64,000 bases of DNA from Haliclystus octoradiatus (lineage: Eukaryota > Cnidaria > Staurozoa > Stauromedusae > Haliclystidae): positions 29,338,561 through 29,402,560 of the forward strand of contig OU744447.1 in assembly GCA_916610825.1 (NCBI GenBank). The letters are read 5' to 3'. Position numbers and translations under genes: made by a program. The notes under the pieces are model-generated. The model did no database searches. It had not been told where the DNA came from and saw only the letters and a program-made list of their open reading frames with translations. Position 1 is the first letter of the stretch, and the number at the start of each line of letters is the position of its first letter. This document shows positions 25,401 to 38,500 of the stretch, piece after piece.

Positions 25401-26767
25401 GTGTGTGATTGGGCTACAATGATTACAAAAGACTCAACTATTTTACTTTCAGGTTTTCCACTTATGATTGTTCTTCTCTCGCTTGCATTTTCCAGTGGAA
25501 AACTATTTGATGCCAAGAAATAGTAAGTTTCCAATCAACATTCATCTGTACATACCATGAATTTTACACTGTAGTCATTGATTTGCCAAACTATTTTCCA
25601 GCTGTTTCCTGAGTAACAGAAATGGGGCATTATGGGCATTGTTGGTACCACTCTTTTTAGTTCTCATTGTGAGTACATTTTATCTTTAATTAACCTCCCT
25701 TGCACATATAATAACCCCATTTGCATTACACCATGCTTGTAACCTTTATCTAGATCAATGCTGGAATCCTCGTGTGTGTCATCAGAGTATTCTTGGCTAC
25801 AAGCAGACTACAAGCAGCTGCTAAACAACAGAAACTCAAGTATGCCAAAGCGTATATAATCATCATTGTAAAATGTCATTTCCATTCCATTACATATTCA
25901 TGCTTCTCAGTCTTTTAGCCTCTATGTGCTTGAATAGGAACATCTGAACTGGCTACCACCTTGTCTTGTCGTAATATATGATCCACTTTGTTCAAATAAG
26001 ATATTGTTTTCTGTTGTGTATAGCCGTTGTTTCCGTGCTGTTGCTGTTCTCACACCTGTCATGGGTCTAACATGGTCATTAGCTGTTTTCTGCATCCTCT
26101 TTCCCAGTCCAGTACTACAGTACATGTTTACAATGGTCAATTCATTCCAGGTTAGTTCTTTCCATCAAAATACCAAAAAATAGAAAATATCCGAGACTAC
26201 AAAATATGCAGTACTGTTCTTGAAAGACTTGAAACATTTAATACACCAAGTTGAAACAATACAGTATATCAACTGGCTAAAATTGCACATTGTAAATTGT
26301 ACCCCAGTACATGCATCCAGCAAGAACTCAGTTAACAGTCGCTTGTTGGGGGAAGCTTATAACACCGTTACATAAGTAATGCAAAAATTGATTTCAAGTA
26401 GGCCTATTGCGTCAAGTGATGTATAATTGGAGAATACAACATTGATACATCACTATTTTGCATACTAGATATTGGATAATTGCGGCATTTTCCACATCCA
26501 AATATAATTTTCTTTCAGAACAAGATCCAAATTTATTTCAATATGTTGAGGAATATCGTTGATAGCACAATTCTCTTTGAGCGCAGATCATTCATTAGAA
26601 AACATCATCATTCATGTATTTTTCTCTTTTCTAAACAGGGAGTCTATATATTCATAACAACCGTTGCCATGGATAAGCGGGTTGGTAACATTTTTGATGC
26701 ATGTACATGTATTGTAAACATTGAAGTATGGGGGAATAGGAATGATAAGACCAGAATCTTTGTATGA
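19490..26767 (+). CDS. Adhesion G-protein-coupled receptor (GAIN-GPS-7TM), N-terminus incomplete
   Basis: Exons with matching phases: GAIN-region 19490-19645, 20334-20528, 21270-21402, possibly 22280-22341; GAIN end 22942-23053 (LNSKVVSMSIHE, FVTIRLKHKK); GPS 23346-23395 and 23485-23584; TM1 23995-24089; TM2 24168-24270; TM3 24361-24511; TM4 25453-25522; TM5 25602-25668 and 25754-25839; TM6 26024-26150; TM7 and tail 26639-26767. Motifs: YWSTEGC, the cleavage site HLTNF, FQLAAFCWMLNMGGHLW in TM3 and TPVMGLTWSLAVF in TM6. The GPS lacks its first and third cysteines. TM7 is short and the tail runs to a stop after 43 codons unless a weak GTTGGT donor is used. The junctions between 21402 and 22942 did not resolve cleanly, and no signal-peptide exon was found. 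Function: surface receptor, ligand unknown. Confidence 0.88.
21889..22007 (+). repeat. Dispersed repeat, copy 3, in a GPCR intron
   Basis: Begins GATCTATAAGTCCAGCTTTG shortly after 21889 and ends in GTGAGACTTGTCAAGGCAAG. It is a full-length relative of 12603-12712 but lacks the surrounding TTAA element, so the repeat can occur on its own. Confidence 0.6.
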
Positions 26768-27328
26768 GAATTTTTCCTATAAAGTGGGAGCTGAAGACTT
26801 TGTCCCGTACTGCAAAGAGTCAGGGGAGTAAAAAGTAATGTAGACGGTGTCGCCCTACCGAAGGCACCCGTACCATTCCTCTATTTCTAGATGAGTGGCG
26901 TTTAGAAAAATGCCACAACAATAATAAAAAACAGTGTTTTAGATTAATTTCCTTTGTTTTGCAACTGATAGAAAACGAGGAAAACAGCTTTTTCAATGAA
27001 CTCTCTCAATGACTGTAGAGGTAGACCATAGATTGATGTTTCTTGACTAAGGACAATCCTCCATTACCTCGATATAATGTTTTGTGTACTTTATCATCAC
27101 AGATTCGCTTGGTTGTAACAAAAAGGTTTTCAAAAGCAAGCAAGGATTCAAGGACATTCTCATAAGTTTTTTAATATTTTGGATTTAAGTTTGTAATTCT
27201 AAAATGAATGTAAGGGGTACATACAAGTAAATTGAATAATAATAGAGTATTTGTTATAAATATTTTTGATGATTAAAAATGTTATTAACAATATTAAATT
27301 TATCTTTTAAATTTCTAATTGGACATAC

Positions 27329-30300
27329 CGATATTGTGGTTTTCTGTTTCTATCTCTGAATAATTGTACGCCATGAAATAGTCCTAATAATGTTATTAAC
27401 ACGCCACTTGCAAGACTCAATGTTGATGTATTTGCTTTAATATAGCATGGTATAGAAAGTATAATGTAAAGAAAGCAACGTTTCCATGAATCCACCCATA
27501 ACACAATCTCCCAGGCTTTGTATATTTTGGTACTTTTCGGTCCCCTGAAAAATAAATCAAGGCATCAAATCTAGTGATACAGTAAAACCTGTGTATAGCA
27601 ACCATTTGATTTGACATTATGGTCAGTTTGACAGGTGCTGTATGTCTGCAATATGTCCCTTGAATAATGTTGCAGTTCATAACATCTTTGACCTGTTTTT
27701 GAACTTTAAAATTGAAAACTGAATTACAGAAAACGTAGTTGCGTATAACAGTTTGAATACAAAGTGCTAGCAAATTCTATTTAGTAGAATAAAGCTAATT
27801 AAAGTACATACAGACATATATAGGGTGAGTAGAGACTGATCTATTCAACTTTAGTTTAATATAGAATATGCGAATTGATACAATTATCTGTATTTCAAAA
27901 TTGATACAATAATTAATTGGGTTAGCCTACTCTTACTAGCGTATTGTTCTAATTTAACAACCAAATTTTTGAACCCCATATTAAACAGTTCCAAACTACC
28001 ATCCTATATTTTCGTGAAATCTATTTGGTTGCCTTCCGGAAACAACCTAAGCGCTGCCTTTGTCCAGCGGATTATCGAGTCACTTAATGAATTTGCGAAT
28101 GACGTTTGCTCAAGACATGACTCGTTGTAAATCCTTTCAAAACTCTACAATTCTACAATTATCAAATTTAGCAATTCTAGTGCAAGCGAGTTCTGAAGTC
28201 AGTCTTGCCTGAGGATTAGCTTATAAAGGTATAGCATATTAACTTAATGTAAACATTGTAATTTCACAACAAAAAACTACCACTTCAGAAGCAGAAACAA
28301 ATGTATGCTGCCACTATTTTAGCCATTATAAGCAAAAATAACATTTCAAGCACTACTGAGGTACTTATAAACAATAATTATTATGATATACTAATTTGAT
28401 TGAATATCCAAAAGCTATTTATAAAAACATTTGAGTTGGCGTTGCGTTTTCACATTTCCCGCTTGTTCTTACGAAACAAGCTGCCATCTTTAAATTGTTT
28501 TTTTCTTGCAAAAATGACTAATTATAAATTCAAAATGGGGCTACTGTCGCGAACCCCCTTAATAACAATAATATGATTAATAATAAAATTTATGTTTATC
28601 TAATACCAGATAATATAGGGCTCTATGTATTCATTTGACAGAGCGGTAAATAATAATAATATATGGCGAAAGAGTCAAAGAATACACATTGTCTGAATAA
28701 GCCTTCCTCCTGCACAGAGTGTGGACACTCTGCCATTCAGCTACCAGTATATAAAAAAATGATGAGGTTATATTAGCAATGGAAATATATCTATTGTAAT
28801 AAGCTTATGAAAGGTATTACCTGCTGAAAAAGAGACGTTGAAAAATAAATGTTGATTCCAAGAATGTCATGATAGTCACAGCAAACCTAACAAAGCGAAA
28901 AAAAAAACACAATAATAAATATTTATAGGCCTACAATGCTATCTTGAATATGACTAGCAGTGAAACTACCAACAAATCATATGTGGGGTCTCAACAATCA
29001 ATCACCAAGATTAACATTTCTAACTGAAAGATAGTGAATGAGGTATGCAGAATTCACAAATTTAAAAGATTGAGTGTGAACATTAAACAGGCTTGCTTTA
29101 AGATATGTTTCATCCAAAATAGGTACCAAATGTGATACCTCTAACGGCTGTATGTTTGTAGGCCTTTCCATATACCATATTTATATTTACTATGTCATGC
29201 AAGTAATTTAGGCTTGTTAAAGTTGAAAACAGTCTGGATATTGCTTATTCTAATGAGCTTCAAAGCACATTATATGATTTGACTTTAGAGGTAACATACA
29301 TTTATACACCTCAATGATAAACCTGAATTGAGATGAGGTGCTCATTAGCGCGAGTCTCTAATGCACATAATCCAACAAAAGTTTCACAATTAAAATTTTA
29401 TTTTTCATATTCATTTAATGATTTTAACTTAAAATCCAGTTATTTAGTTTCTCCAACAATCCAAACACCAAACACCAAGAAAGGAATAAATATGTTTGGT
29501 TTAAATAATATTATTTAGTTAGGCCTAAAACATAAATATCAATACATGTCATATATGCTTACACTAAATAGAACCCAACTGTCTTGTCTTCTGATGCCAA
29601 TAAGTTGAAAAGCAAACACCATAGTGCTGAAATCAATAAATCAAAAATAAAGCTCTGATGATTTAGGTCTCAAAAAAAGATCTGACTCTGGACTTCATCC
29701 AATGTATTAACTGAAAAAATGCAGTTGATTGTGGCCAGGGTTCGACAAAAGTAGAAATACTGGATTCTGGAAGGATAGAGCAAATTCAGAAGCAAATTGG
29801 TACTTTTAATGATTTATTGGTTAAACTTCAACAAAACAAATTCAGAAGAAAATGTTAAAATAATGCCTCTAGGATTCCAGAAAGCTGAACCTTTTGTCGG
29901 ACCCTGATTGTAGCCATATGTTAAATTCGATGTGCATAAATTCGATAATAGGCCTTCAGCCAAATTGTTCCAACCATATGACGTCATTCACTGTCTGCCA
30001 ACACTTCAGAGTGATCACTTTTGATATTGTGTATTATTCTTGTTAGATTGATGTGAGAAGCTTCATTTAAGGATGATTCCCTTGTTACAACCTGGAAACT
30101 CATTGCCTTCATTCATCAGACTAAAAATCAAACCGTATTGACCGGTGGAATCCACAAAGACAACTGATGAATATAATAGGCTAGTTTCTAATCAATCAGA
30201 CATAGGCTACAAAAATAATTATCTAGCTGCTCCCCAAATTGCTGTCCAAGCCTGTCCTCTATGATTGGTTATCTGAAGATCAGAACAAAACTTTGAATTG

Positions 30301-31305
30301 GTCTAGCAAGCATTAGCCTACTGAATATTGTACCTTGATCAGATGAAATGAACACTCATCCCTATTACAGTACAATTCACTACTCTGTGTCTTTCGGTGC
30401 CTACCAGTATTCTACTCAGGACTGCTGTCCAGGCCTATAATATATAACAATATAGTAACATAGGCCTACTGACTCACAGTAGGCCTACTGTAATACATAT
30501 GAGGCCTACTTTTATAATTTGAATAGGCCAATTTCAGACTGGAAAGTTTGTTGTTTGCGGGCAAGATCTTGGCCTTGCAATCATTTTTGCGGCTTAAATT
30601 CCAGCCGCGCATTTCATAATTTTATCTGTATTTTATAAGAAAATGACATAAATTTCCATGATTATTTAGATTTTATAGCTAAAATTTGTCTACTTATGTG
30701 ATCCCCCCGCGCAATATTACACTAGAATTTGGCTTTCAGCCGCACATTTTCTGAGAAAAAATACGACCTTGGCCGCGCACAATGCATTCTTTCCAATCTG
30801 GGGCCTATTGGCTATTGCTCCGTGGTTTTAATTCAATAGCACTCTAGCTTTGAAACTCTGCACTATTTGAGGTGCATTAGCCAGGGATCATGGTAAACAC
30901 AGCCACAGTCTGGATCTGTGAGATTGGTTGACAATGTTTTGATTATATGTTTAATATATATTGGAGCAGGAGCTGTGGAGCAGGAGCTGTGGAGCAGGAG
31001 CATAGCCTATGAGATGAGATGAGCATGGCCAATCGTATACTTCATCAGCTTCACGCAATCGTATTTTACTAACGACTATTGATAATAAGGCAACTGATCT
31101 GTAACAAATAAAAACCATTATATATCTTTATCTTACTCAAGCTGAATGTTAATCCAACTGTAGTCGTTAACGTACTCCAATGGCGAACAACAAATGGTCT
31201 GTCCTCGTCATTTGTCGTCATTTCATTTCTAACGTCTCGTTTTGACCACCAAGGAGTGGATGAGGGCATATAGCTATCTACTTTCAAACCCATTAATTTC
31301 GGCAT
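27329..31305 (-). CDS. Four-TM protein resembling TMEM72, 3' end not found
   Basis: Exons (minus) are 31305-31137, 29626-29563, 28886-28821 and 27544-27329, with GT-AG borders and matching phases, giving 171 codons plus two bases. The first ATG after an in-frame stop is at 31305. Order: a hydrophilic N-terminus (to about residue 45), TM1 (LTTTVGLTFSL), TM2 and TM3 (DKTVGFYLVFAVTIMTFLES), a loop (GPKSTKIYKAWE), TM3/4 (CFLYIILSIPCYI) and TM4 (LASGVLITLLGLFHGV), then the basic LFRDRNRKPQYR. Hydrophobic spacing and patches such as GFYLVF and CFLYIILS resemble vertebrate TMEM72. The match is loose and the function of TMEM72 is not established. A further 3' exon must exist because exon 4 ends at a GTATGT donor. 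It may lie close to, or antisense to, the tail-to-tail GPCR gene. Confidence 0.72.
29736..29906. mobile_element. hAT-type MITE in intron 1 of the four-TM gene
   Basis: 171 bp with terminal repeats CAGGGTTCGACAAAAG and, reversed, CAGGGTCCGACAAAAG. It is flanked by an 8-bp duplication with one mismatch (ATTGTGGC at 29728-29735, ATTGTAGC at 29907-29914). CAGGG ends and 8-bp duplications are the hAT signature. No coding capacity. Confidence 0.75.
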
Positions 31306-32332
31306 ACCATTTGGTTTCACCCATTTATAAAATTCAAAATTAAATTTGGTTGTTCTAAGAAAAACAACATGCTATTCGGACGCCATTTTACTTTTGTAAA
31401 TATATCAGTAAGCCTCTTTTTGGAAGTTCCACGTTGCTGATCCCTTGAAAAATTGTAAATCACCAAGGATACAACGTCTCCGCCGAGGGAATGTTTGAAC
31501 GGTTTGAAGTAACAGTCAGGTATCAGGTTAGCTGCCTTTGCCTTCACCTCAACAAAGGGAGTTTTTTAAGCGAATAGACCATACTGAGTGACCGTGTAAG
31601 TAACCCTCATAGCCAACCTGATAGTTGGTCAAGTACTGTGATTTCTTCTGATTACTGCACAGAGCCTATAGATAATTTTATTTAGTGCCATATGGATAAT
31701 TCCCATATGACCGCACCCAAAGCCTTTTTATTATTAATTATAAAATAATGATAATATAACGCAATAGATTAATGTACAAATGTAATGCGATACAAGAAGT
31801 TAAGAACAGAATAGAAGAATACAATAGAGAAAATACTAATTCGAAATATAAGGATTTAAATACTGAATTGAGGATTGAAACTTCAGTATATGGGTGCGAT
31901 TGGTGGATGCGACAGTCTAATTTCAGATACGTAGAAAAGTAGTAGTTCCAACTGAGTGGATAATTTAGCAATCCAATTGATTTACTGAGCGGGTTTTCGT
32001 GGGAATAATCTTTCTAGGAGCTCAACAAATAAACTGTATATGATACAAACACTTATGTTTCAAAATCCAATTGCTACTATAATTTACAGAAGATACTATA
32101 GCAAACAGATTATTATAATATGGATTAATGTACTACAGTATGAATATACAATATATTTGCTGCATGCAGAGTTAAATATCAATGTACAGTTTAGATAATA
32201 GATACAGTTCTTCAATCTTCAGTTATAAATGAATATATACACCTAATATAATTATAGTTTATAGTATATGTCGTGAAAGTGGCTAATGTTTGCTGAGATA
32301 ATCACTTGTTTGCAATGCTAATGTTCACATAA
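31306..32332. other. Intergenic stretch between the four-TM gene and the CBM gene
   Basis: It should hold the promoter of the four-TM gene (which reads away from here on the minus strand) and the 3' UTR of the secreted-protein gene. No further exon, repeat family or RNA gene was recognised. Confidence 0.45.
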
Positions 32333-35300
32333 TCAATGTTGGTAATAGTCACAATACATGAAATATGCACTGTACGTATAGGCAGTAGGACATTCTGTAT
32401 AACTGCATAACTGTCTTCTCCATGCAGGGCTTGAACACCCGGCAGCAGTTGGATGATCACATGTGTTTAGTGCAGGGTTGAACTCTGTTCCCAGGGGGCA
32501 GCCCATCAAATGCCTATCACCATTTAAATCACATCTTGTATAATTATGACAATTGTGATGACGCTCAAAACCACCTTGACAGTAGGTACAGAAATCAGGA
32601 AAAACTACGGAGGAATATAGATATAAAAAAAAGATTATTGCTTTATATATACGCTGACACATCGTACAAAGTTAGCAGCATTATAATCGGCAATGCACCA
32701 TGCATTGATGTATCCTAGAGATGCGAAATGAAAATATTTTCTACGTAATCAACTATATGAGAATTTCGGCACTGGATACAAGATAAGCCTATATAAATTC
32801 GATTTCGGATCCCTTTCACTTGATTTAAACATAAGAACATTGGTTATCTGAGCAGACTTAATACACTGTAAATGTATGTAGAGTAGTTACTTACGGAATG
32901 GTTCATATGGAAGATTTTGAATGTAACGATTGACAACACTGTCGCCTGTACAAAGGAAGACATAACAGTACATTATTAAAACATTATACGCTACAATCTA
33001 CTGGACTGAAAATAGTATGAAATGGAAGTATGAAGTAGGGCCATTGACTCTCTTGTTCTTAATTATATTTGACCTTCTTCTTTGCCAAATTTCAATCGTT
33101 GAAAGTCAAATAAGATTGGGTTTTATATTATGTAGCCCCTGCTTATTATCTATAGTAAACCATTACGATACTTCATTATAGGAACAAGTATCGTTTAATA
33201 TAGAATATATAATCTGTAGAATGGAATACAAAATATTAGACGAATTCTTAAACAAACCATACTATTTATTATTGGGGCTTATAAGGGTATAATACTGACA
33301 ATAATGATAAGACGTACCATAGAAATTGATGAATGACGGAAGGAGAGGATTTCCAGATGGGTAACGATGGGAAAGGAACGTAAATCGAATGCGAGCACCG
33401 ACCTTTTTCTTCAAACTCATAGGACCGTAGAAATAAGTACAGCTGTGATCTGAAAAAACATCAAGTGATATGATATGAATTATAATGATAAATCAAAAAA
33501 ATAATTATATTGAGTTTAATCTTAGCATATATGTATATGAAAGTGCTCAATGTTGGGCTAAACATAGCATAATAGAATAAGGACAATGATGAGGCGAGTA
33601 GCCGTTAGCCTGTGTGCAGACCCAAATCATAAAAAAAGATTTGGGTCTGCGCGCAGGCTAAGTATCCGTCTGAAGATCGCAATTAAACGCGTGAAACTCT
33701 GAGACGGAAAAAGGCTATTGCCTCCTCTTTGTCTCTTTGCTATGATATGAATTAGAAATATTTACTGAACAGACACATCAACGAACAGCCATCAACCAAT
33801 AATATGTTAGCACTTAAACAGTATTATCTCAATATATCTATTATTGTAGGCTATATGAAGCTACTGTCATTAGATACACATTGACTAACTGAAAACTAAA
33901 TTGCAAAAAATTCCTCTGGTGTGATTACTATGCATCTAGTGAGCTATTCTCAATGACCGCTATAAACAGGTATTAAAAATGACGACAGGTTTCAAATCAC
34001 TCAAATACTTATACTTAATGCTCAGCATATTTATTTGTCGCCTTGATGTCACAGCTATTACCATCACAATTATCGTGGGTTGCCTCTTCCTAATTAGATG
34101 ATGAATTAGATCATTATGTGTTTAACTAACTGCGTTTAATTGTAGAATGTTGTGTCAATAGATCTGATGTTGATTTACCAATTCGTTCCATTTCAACATT
34201 ACTCCACGCTGATGTAACGCAAACGGGCTCATCAAAGCAAACCATTAAAGCCCACGACTTGGTTTTCACTGGTGTAATGTGTCCATCTGGAATTCTAATA
34301 TCAATTGCAGACTCAGCATTGCCGTTGATATCTGAACGAACAATGAATTTGAAGTTTCTAAAAATCGAAGAACAAATATGAGATTGGAATTGAAAAAATG
34401 GTCTCTATTTTAGAGTTAGTATTAGAATAAATTATAGTTACACACGAATTAGATATTAATTTACAACTATACAATGAATTGGCAATAATTTAATGGTCAT
34501 CCAACTAATTAAAGTATGCAATGATCATTCATCCTTTGAAGCTACACAATATTATAACCGAATTACTACTGAGCTATTGGATAGATGCAATCATAATGTC
34601 ATGTCTAACGGACGTATTTAAGTCATATACATTATAACCGAATTACTACTGAGCTATTGGATAGATGCAATCATAATGTCATGCCTAACGGACGTATTTA
34701 AGTCATATACATTATAACCGAATTACTACTGAGCTATTGGATAGATGCAATCATAATGTCATGTCTAACGGACGTATTTAAGTCATATACATTGTGAAGT
34801 TGAAATAATTGGATGTTTCCTTTGATTGCTTAAATACAAAATATGAAAGCACAATTTCTCCGAGACTGGACACGCGACATTGACACATTAGTATGCATAA
34901 CCCCACTAAGTTTACAAATAATTGTTTCATGATAACACTAACTTAACAAACTGTAGTTGGGTAACTTAATTAACTTAACAACTCAGAATAATTCAAGCTA
35001 ATTTCTGAAATCGGTAACTACAGTATACACATTATTATTGACCTTTCCGAATAAATCCCACTGATCTATATATATTAACCATAAATATATCGCTATTATA
35101 TAGATCAGTGATAACTCCCCATGGAATAAATATAAAAATGAGGGTCGTGGCTAGATCAGGGGTAACTCAAGGACATTTTTATGACTTTTTATTGCGGCTT
35201 CTTTTATTTGTGTTAAATAAATTCTGTTTTCAACCGATTTTCAAAATTCTATTTGCACATTGTACCTAAATATATTCACTACAAATCCGTCTTGTATGAA

Positions 35301-35500
35301 ATGAAAAATAAAAAAATTATTGCAACAAATGTTAGTCAGCCAAAATGCTTTATCACGAAGTTTAGTTTAAGAGTTGAGTAACCTTTTATTTTTCTAATTA
35401 TACAATGGTAGATTTGTGATAAATATACAAAGGCACCAAATGCAAAAAGAATTTTAAAAATCGGTTGAATACTGAATTTAATACAATTAAAAGAATTCAT

Positions 35501-35542
<42 letters not shown>

Positions 35543-38500
35543 AATCATCATCGGACGGACGGACGGACGGACGGACGGACGGAAATTATTTTACTCCCCT
35601 GACCTATTTTGATATGATAGCTACAATGAATTTATAATATCTCAATTGCTGAATAAAGTTTATTAGATTTGAAAAGAGTTATTATAGTACATTGTATCTT
35701 GTATTGATGATACCAAAAGCGACGCAATAAAACCGTATGGCTGTAAAGTCAGGCAGGAGCCTTAAAGTTTTGAATGAATTTGAGAATACGAAACTCGATT
35801 CAAGCACATGTATAACTACATCCATCAAAGCTAGCTATAGAAACGACATATTACATACTGCAAGATTTAACACTACAGATGTTAAAATATGGATAGAAGC
35901 GACAATCAATTATTTCAATGATATCAACATTTTATCAACTAGAAAGCCAACAAAACTAGAAGACAAGACAGTACTTTCCTTCTTCGCCCCTAAATCAACT
36001 CTTGGTAAACAAAAGAAATTATTAACAATTAACTTTTTCAGTACAGGGACAATTATGTGCTCAGGTGAGGAATTAGAAAGTTTTATAGATCAACATTTTT
36101 TAAAAATTAATGACTCAATAATTACTGAGAAGCCCCAGGAAAATCTACAGAATGATAAGAAAGGTGTATTTAAACAAGTAACTGGCGCTTTGAGTATGCA
36201 AAACAACAGCGACACTGAAACGGAAATTGACGATGGAAGTCAGGGCGTATTGACCGACAACAGTTCATCACCATCAGAAATGACATTAGGATGTCCCGGA
36301 CCATCAGACAAAGTGATTAGTACGAATGATTCCATGAATTACAAACTTATTTTAGAGCCCTCGAATAATTCCACTTTTGACACAATTATATTAGATAGCG
36401 CAGGTGAACACGAACAATTAAGCCCCAATATCATGTTAAAACGAGGTGAAAGCCTTGGTCATACCAATCAATCGACAACAGTCCCTGAACGAAAACAAAT
36501 TATTGGTATTTCAAAAATTACAGACAAAAAATCAATCGTAGTTGCCGACACAGATCCGATATCACCTAATGAAGATCTGTGGAGGGCATTACGCAACCTG
36601 CAAATTCATGTTTATAATCTCGAGGAAGAGAACTCGGTGTTGAAAGCTAAAGTTGACTCCATAGAAAAACGATTATCTAGCTCAACTAACGCGGTTAAAG
36701 TAGCAAGAGATAATATACCCAACAATAACATAATTGAAAATAGAAACAGCAAAACAATTCAACAGTCGAAAGGGGAATATTCTCGCACCCAAAATGAAAC
36801 ACAAGATCTGTTGATTATTGGAGATTCCCATCTTCGACACATCAACCCAAAACGTATTTCAAAATCGGCCGACGCTAAAAAAATAGTATGTCAAGGAATG
36901 GCCACCCACAAATTTATTTCAGAAATCGAAGACATAGGTAAGACAAAAGATCAATACAAACACATTATCCTACACATCGGATCAAATGACATACACTCAC
37001 AACACCTAGACGTCTCATTGACAGACCACAAAAGAGTAATCGAAACCGCTAAAAGACTGTTTCCACATGCTAAGCTGCATCTGTCATCAGTATTACCTAA
37101 AACAGATAACCAGAAGACAAATGAGGCGATTGAAGTATTTAACAACGAGATGGAAACTTTCTGCAGAGGAACAAACATTAATTACATCAATCACACAAAA
37201 ACATTCACGATTGTCAAAGACGGACAATCTAAACTTAACCCTAAGTTATATCTTCCAGATAAAACCTATACGAACGAACATGGCACAAAACTCCTTGCCA
37301 CAAATTTTATCAGAAATTTTCACAAAATAGAAACAACTACTTCAGAGGCAAAAGAATTTCAAACATTTACTAACACAAACAGCTCTAATAAATCAGTAAT
37401 GTATCAAACAACAGTTCAAACACAACAAACGAATCCTCCTTTATTGACCAATAAGCCCGTGAATACAAACAACGATGTAACAGAAAATATCCAAATCCAA
37501 GAGGAGCGCAAAAATAAAGATGAAAGAAATATGTATAACACACCATACAACGGAGGTAGAGATATGGCGTACAATACCGGTAATTTCAACATACAACAAA
37601 ATCATCCGCAACAAAATCAATACCACTTACAACCACAAATGAGACCTATCCACGCAAATCACAACCAGCAAAATCAACAAATAGGCACTAACATGTCAGT
37701 AGGCCCTGGCATGCCATCTGCATACTCACAGCCCCCCAGAAATCCCCCTCCGTTACTTGGGCCATATCAAAATCATAATACAAGAGAAATGATGCCACCG
37801 TATGGAGGTATTAACCTACCCCACTATAACAACTTTGCACCCCCCCTAATGACCATGCCTCTCAATCAGCAATATTATATACCAATGAGCACACAAAAAC
37901 AATGGAATGACACGCTCTTTTACCCACAAAATCAAATGCATAGATGTTATTAACTACACCATGGCACTACCAATGAAAATATTAAAAAGAATGCAGTACT
38001 ATTGCGTCCAAGCAGATAAGTACTGTACTAATACACTACTAATTATATTACATAAATCAATAGCAGCCTATTATAATCTACATTTTATTACTATCGATTT
38101 TAGCACTAGTCTATACATTCCAATTGAATACAATTTCTACTTAGCATATATATATGTAGCAATAATTAAATGTTGCCACAGAAAATGCACTCTTTTCAAT
38201 ATGGAATCCCAAATTTTTTTATTCCCAAACCAATATGATTACAAAATCAAAAAATCTTAACATTACATTTTGGAATGTCAACGGATTAGGATCCAAGTTT
38301 GAGAACCCTGATTTTTTAAATATTTTTCAAAATGAAATAATTTTCCTTTGTGAAACATGGTTGAATAATAACAAAACATATGATATTCCACTTAAAAACC
38401 AATATACTGCTAATTTCAAAAATAGATCTAAAAAATCCAAAAATAATCTTCGAAATTCAGGAGGAATAATAACTTTAATTAAACATGATATCAAGTGCGG

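Noticed and set aside
26695-26817. Possible last exon of the four-TM gene after TCTTTGCAG (minus)
   Set aside because: The phase fits, but the product has no family features and overlaps the GPCR's terminal exon antisense. Evidence is too weak.
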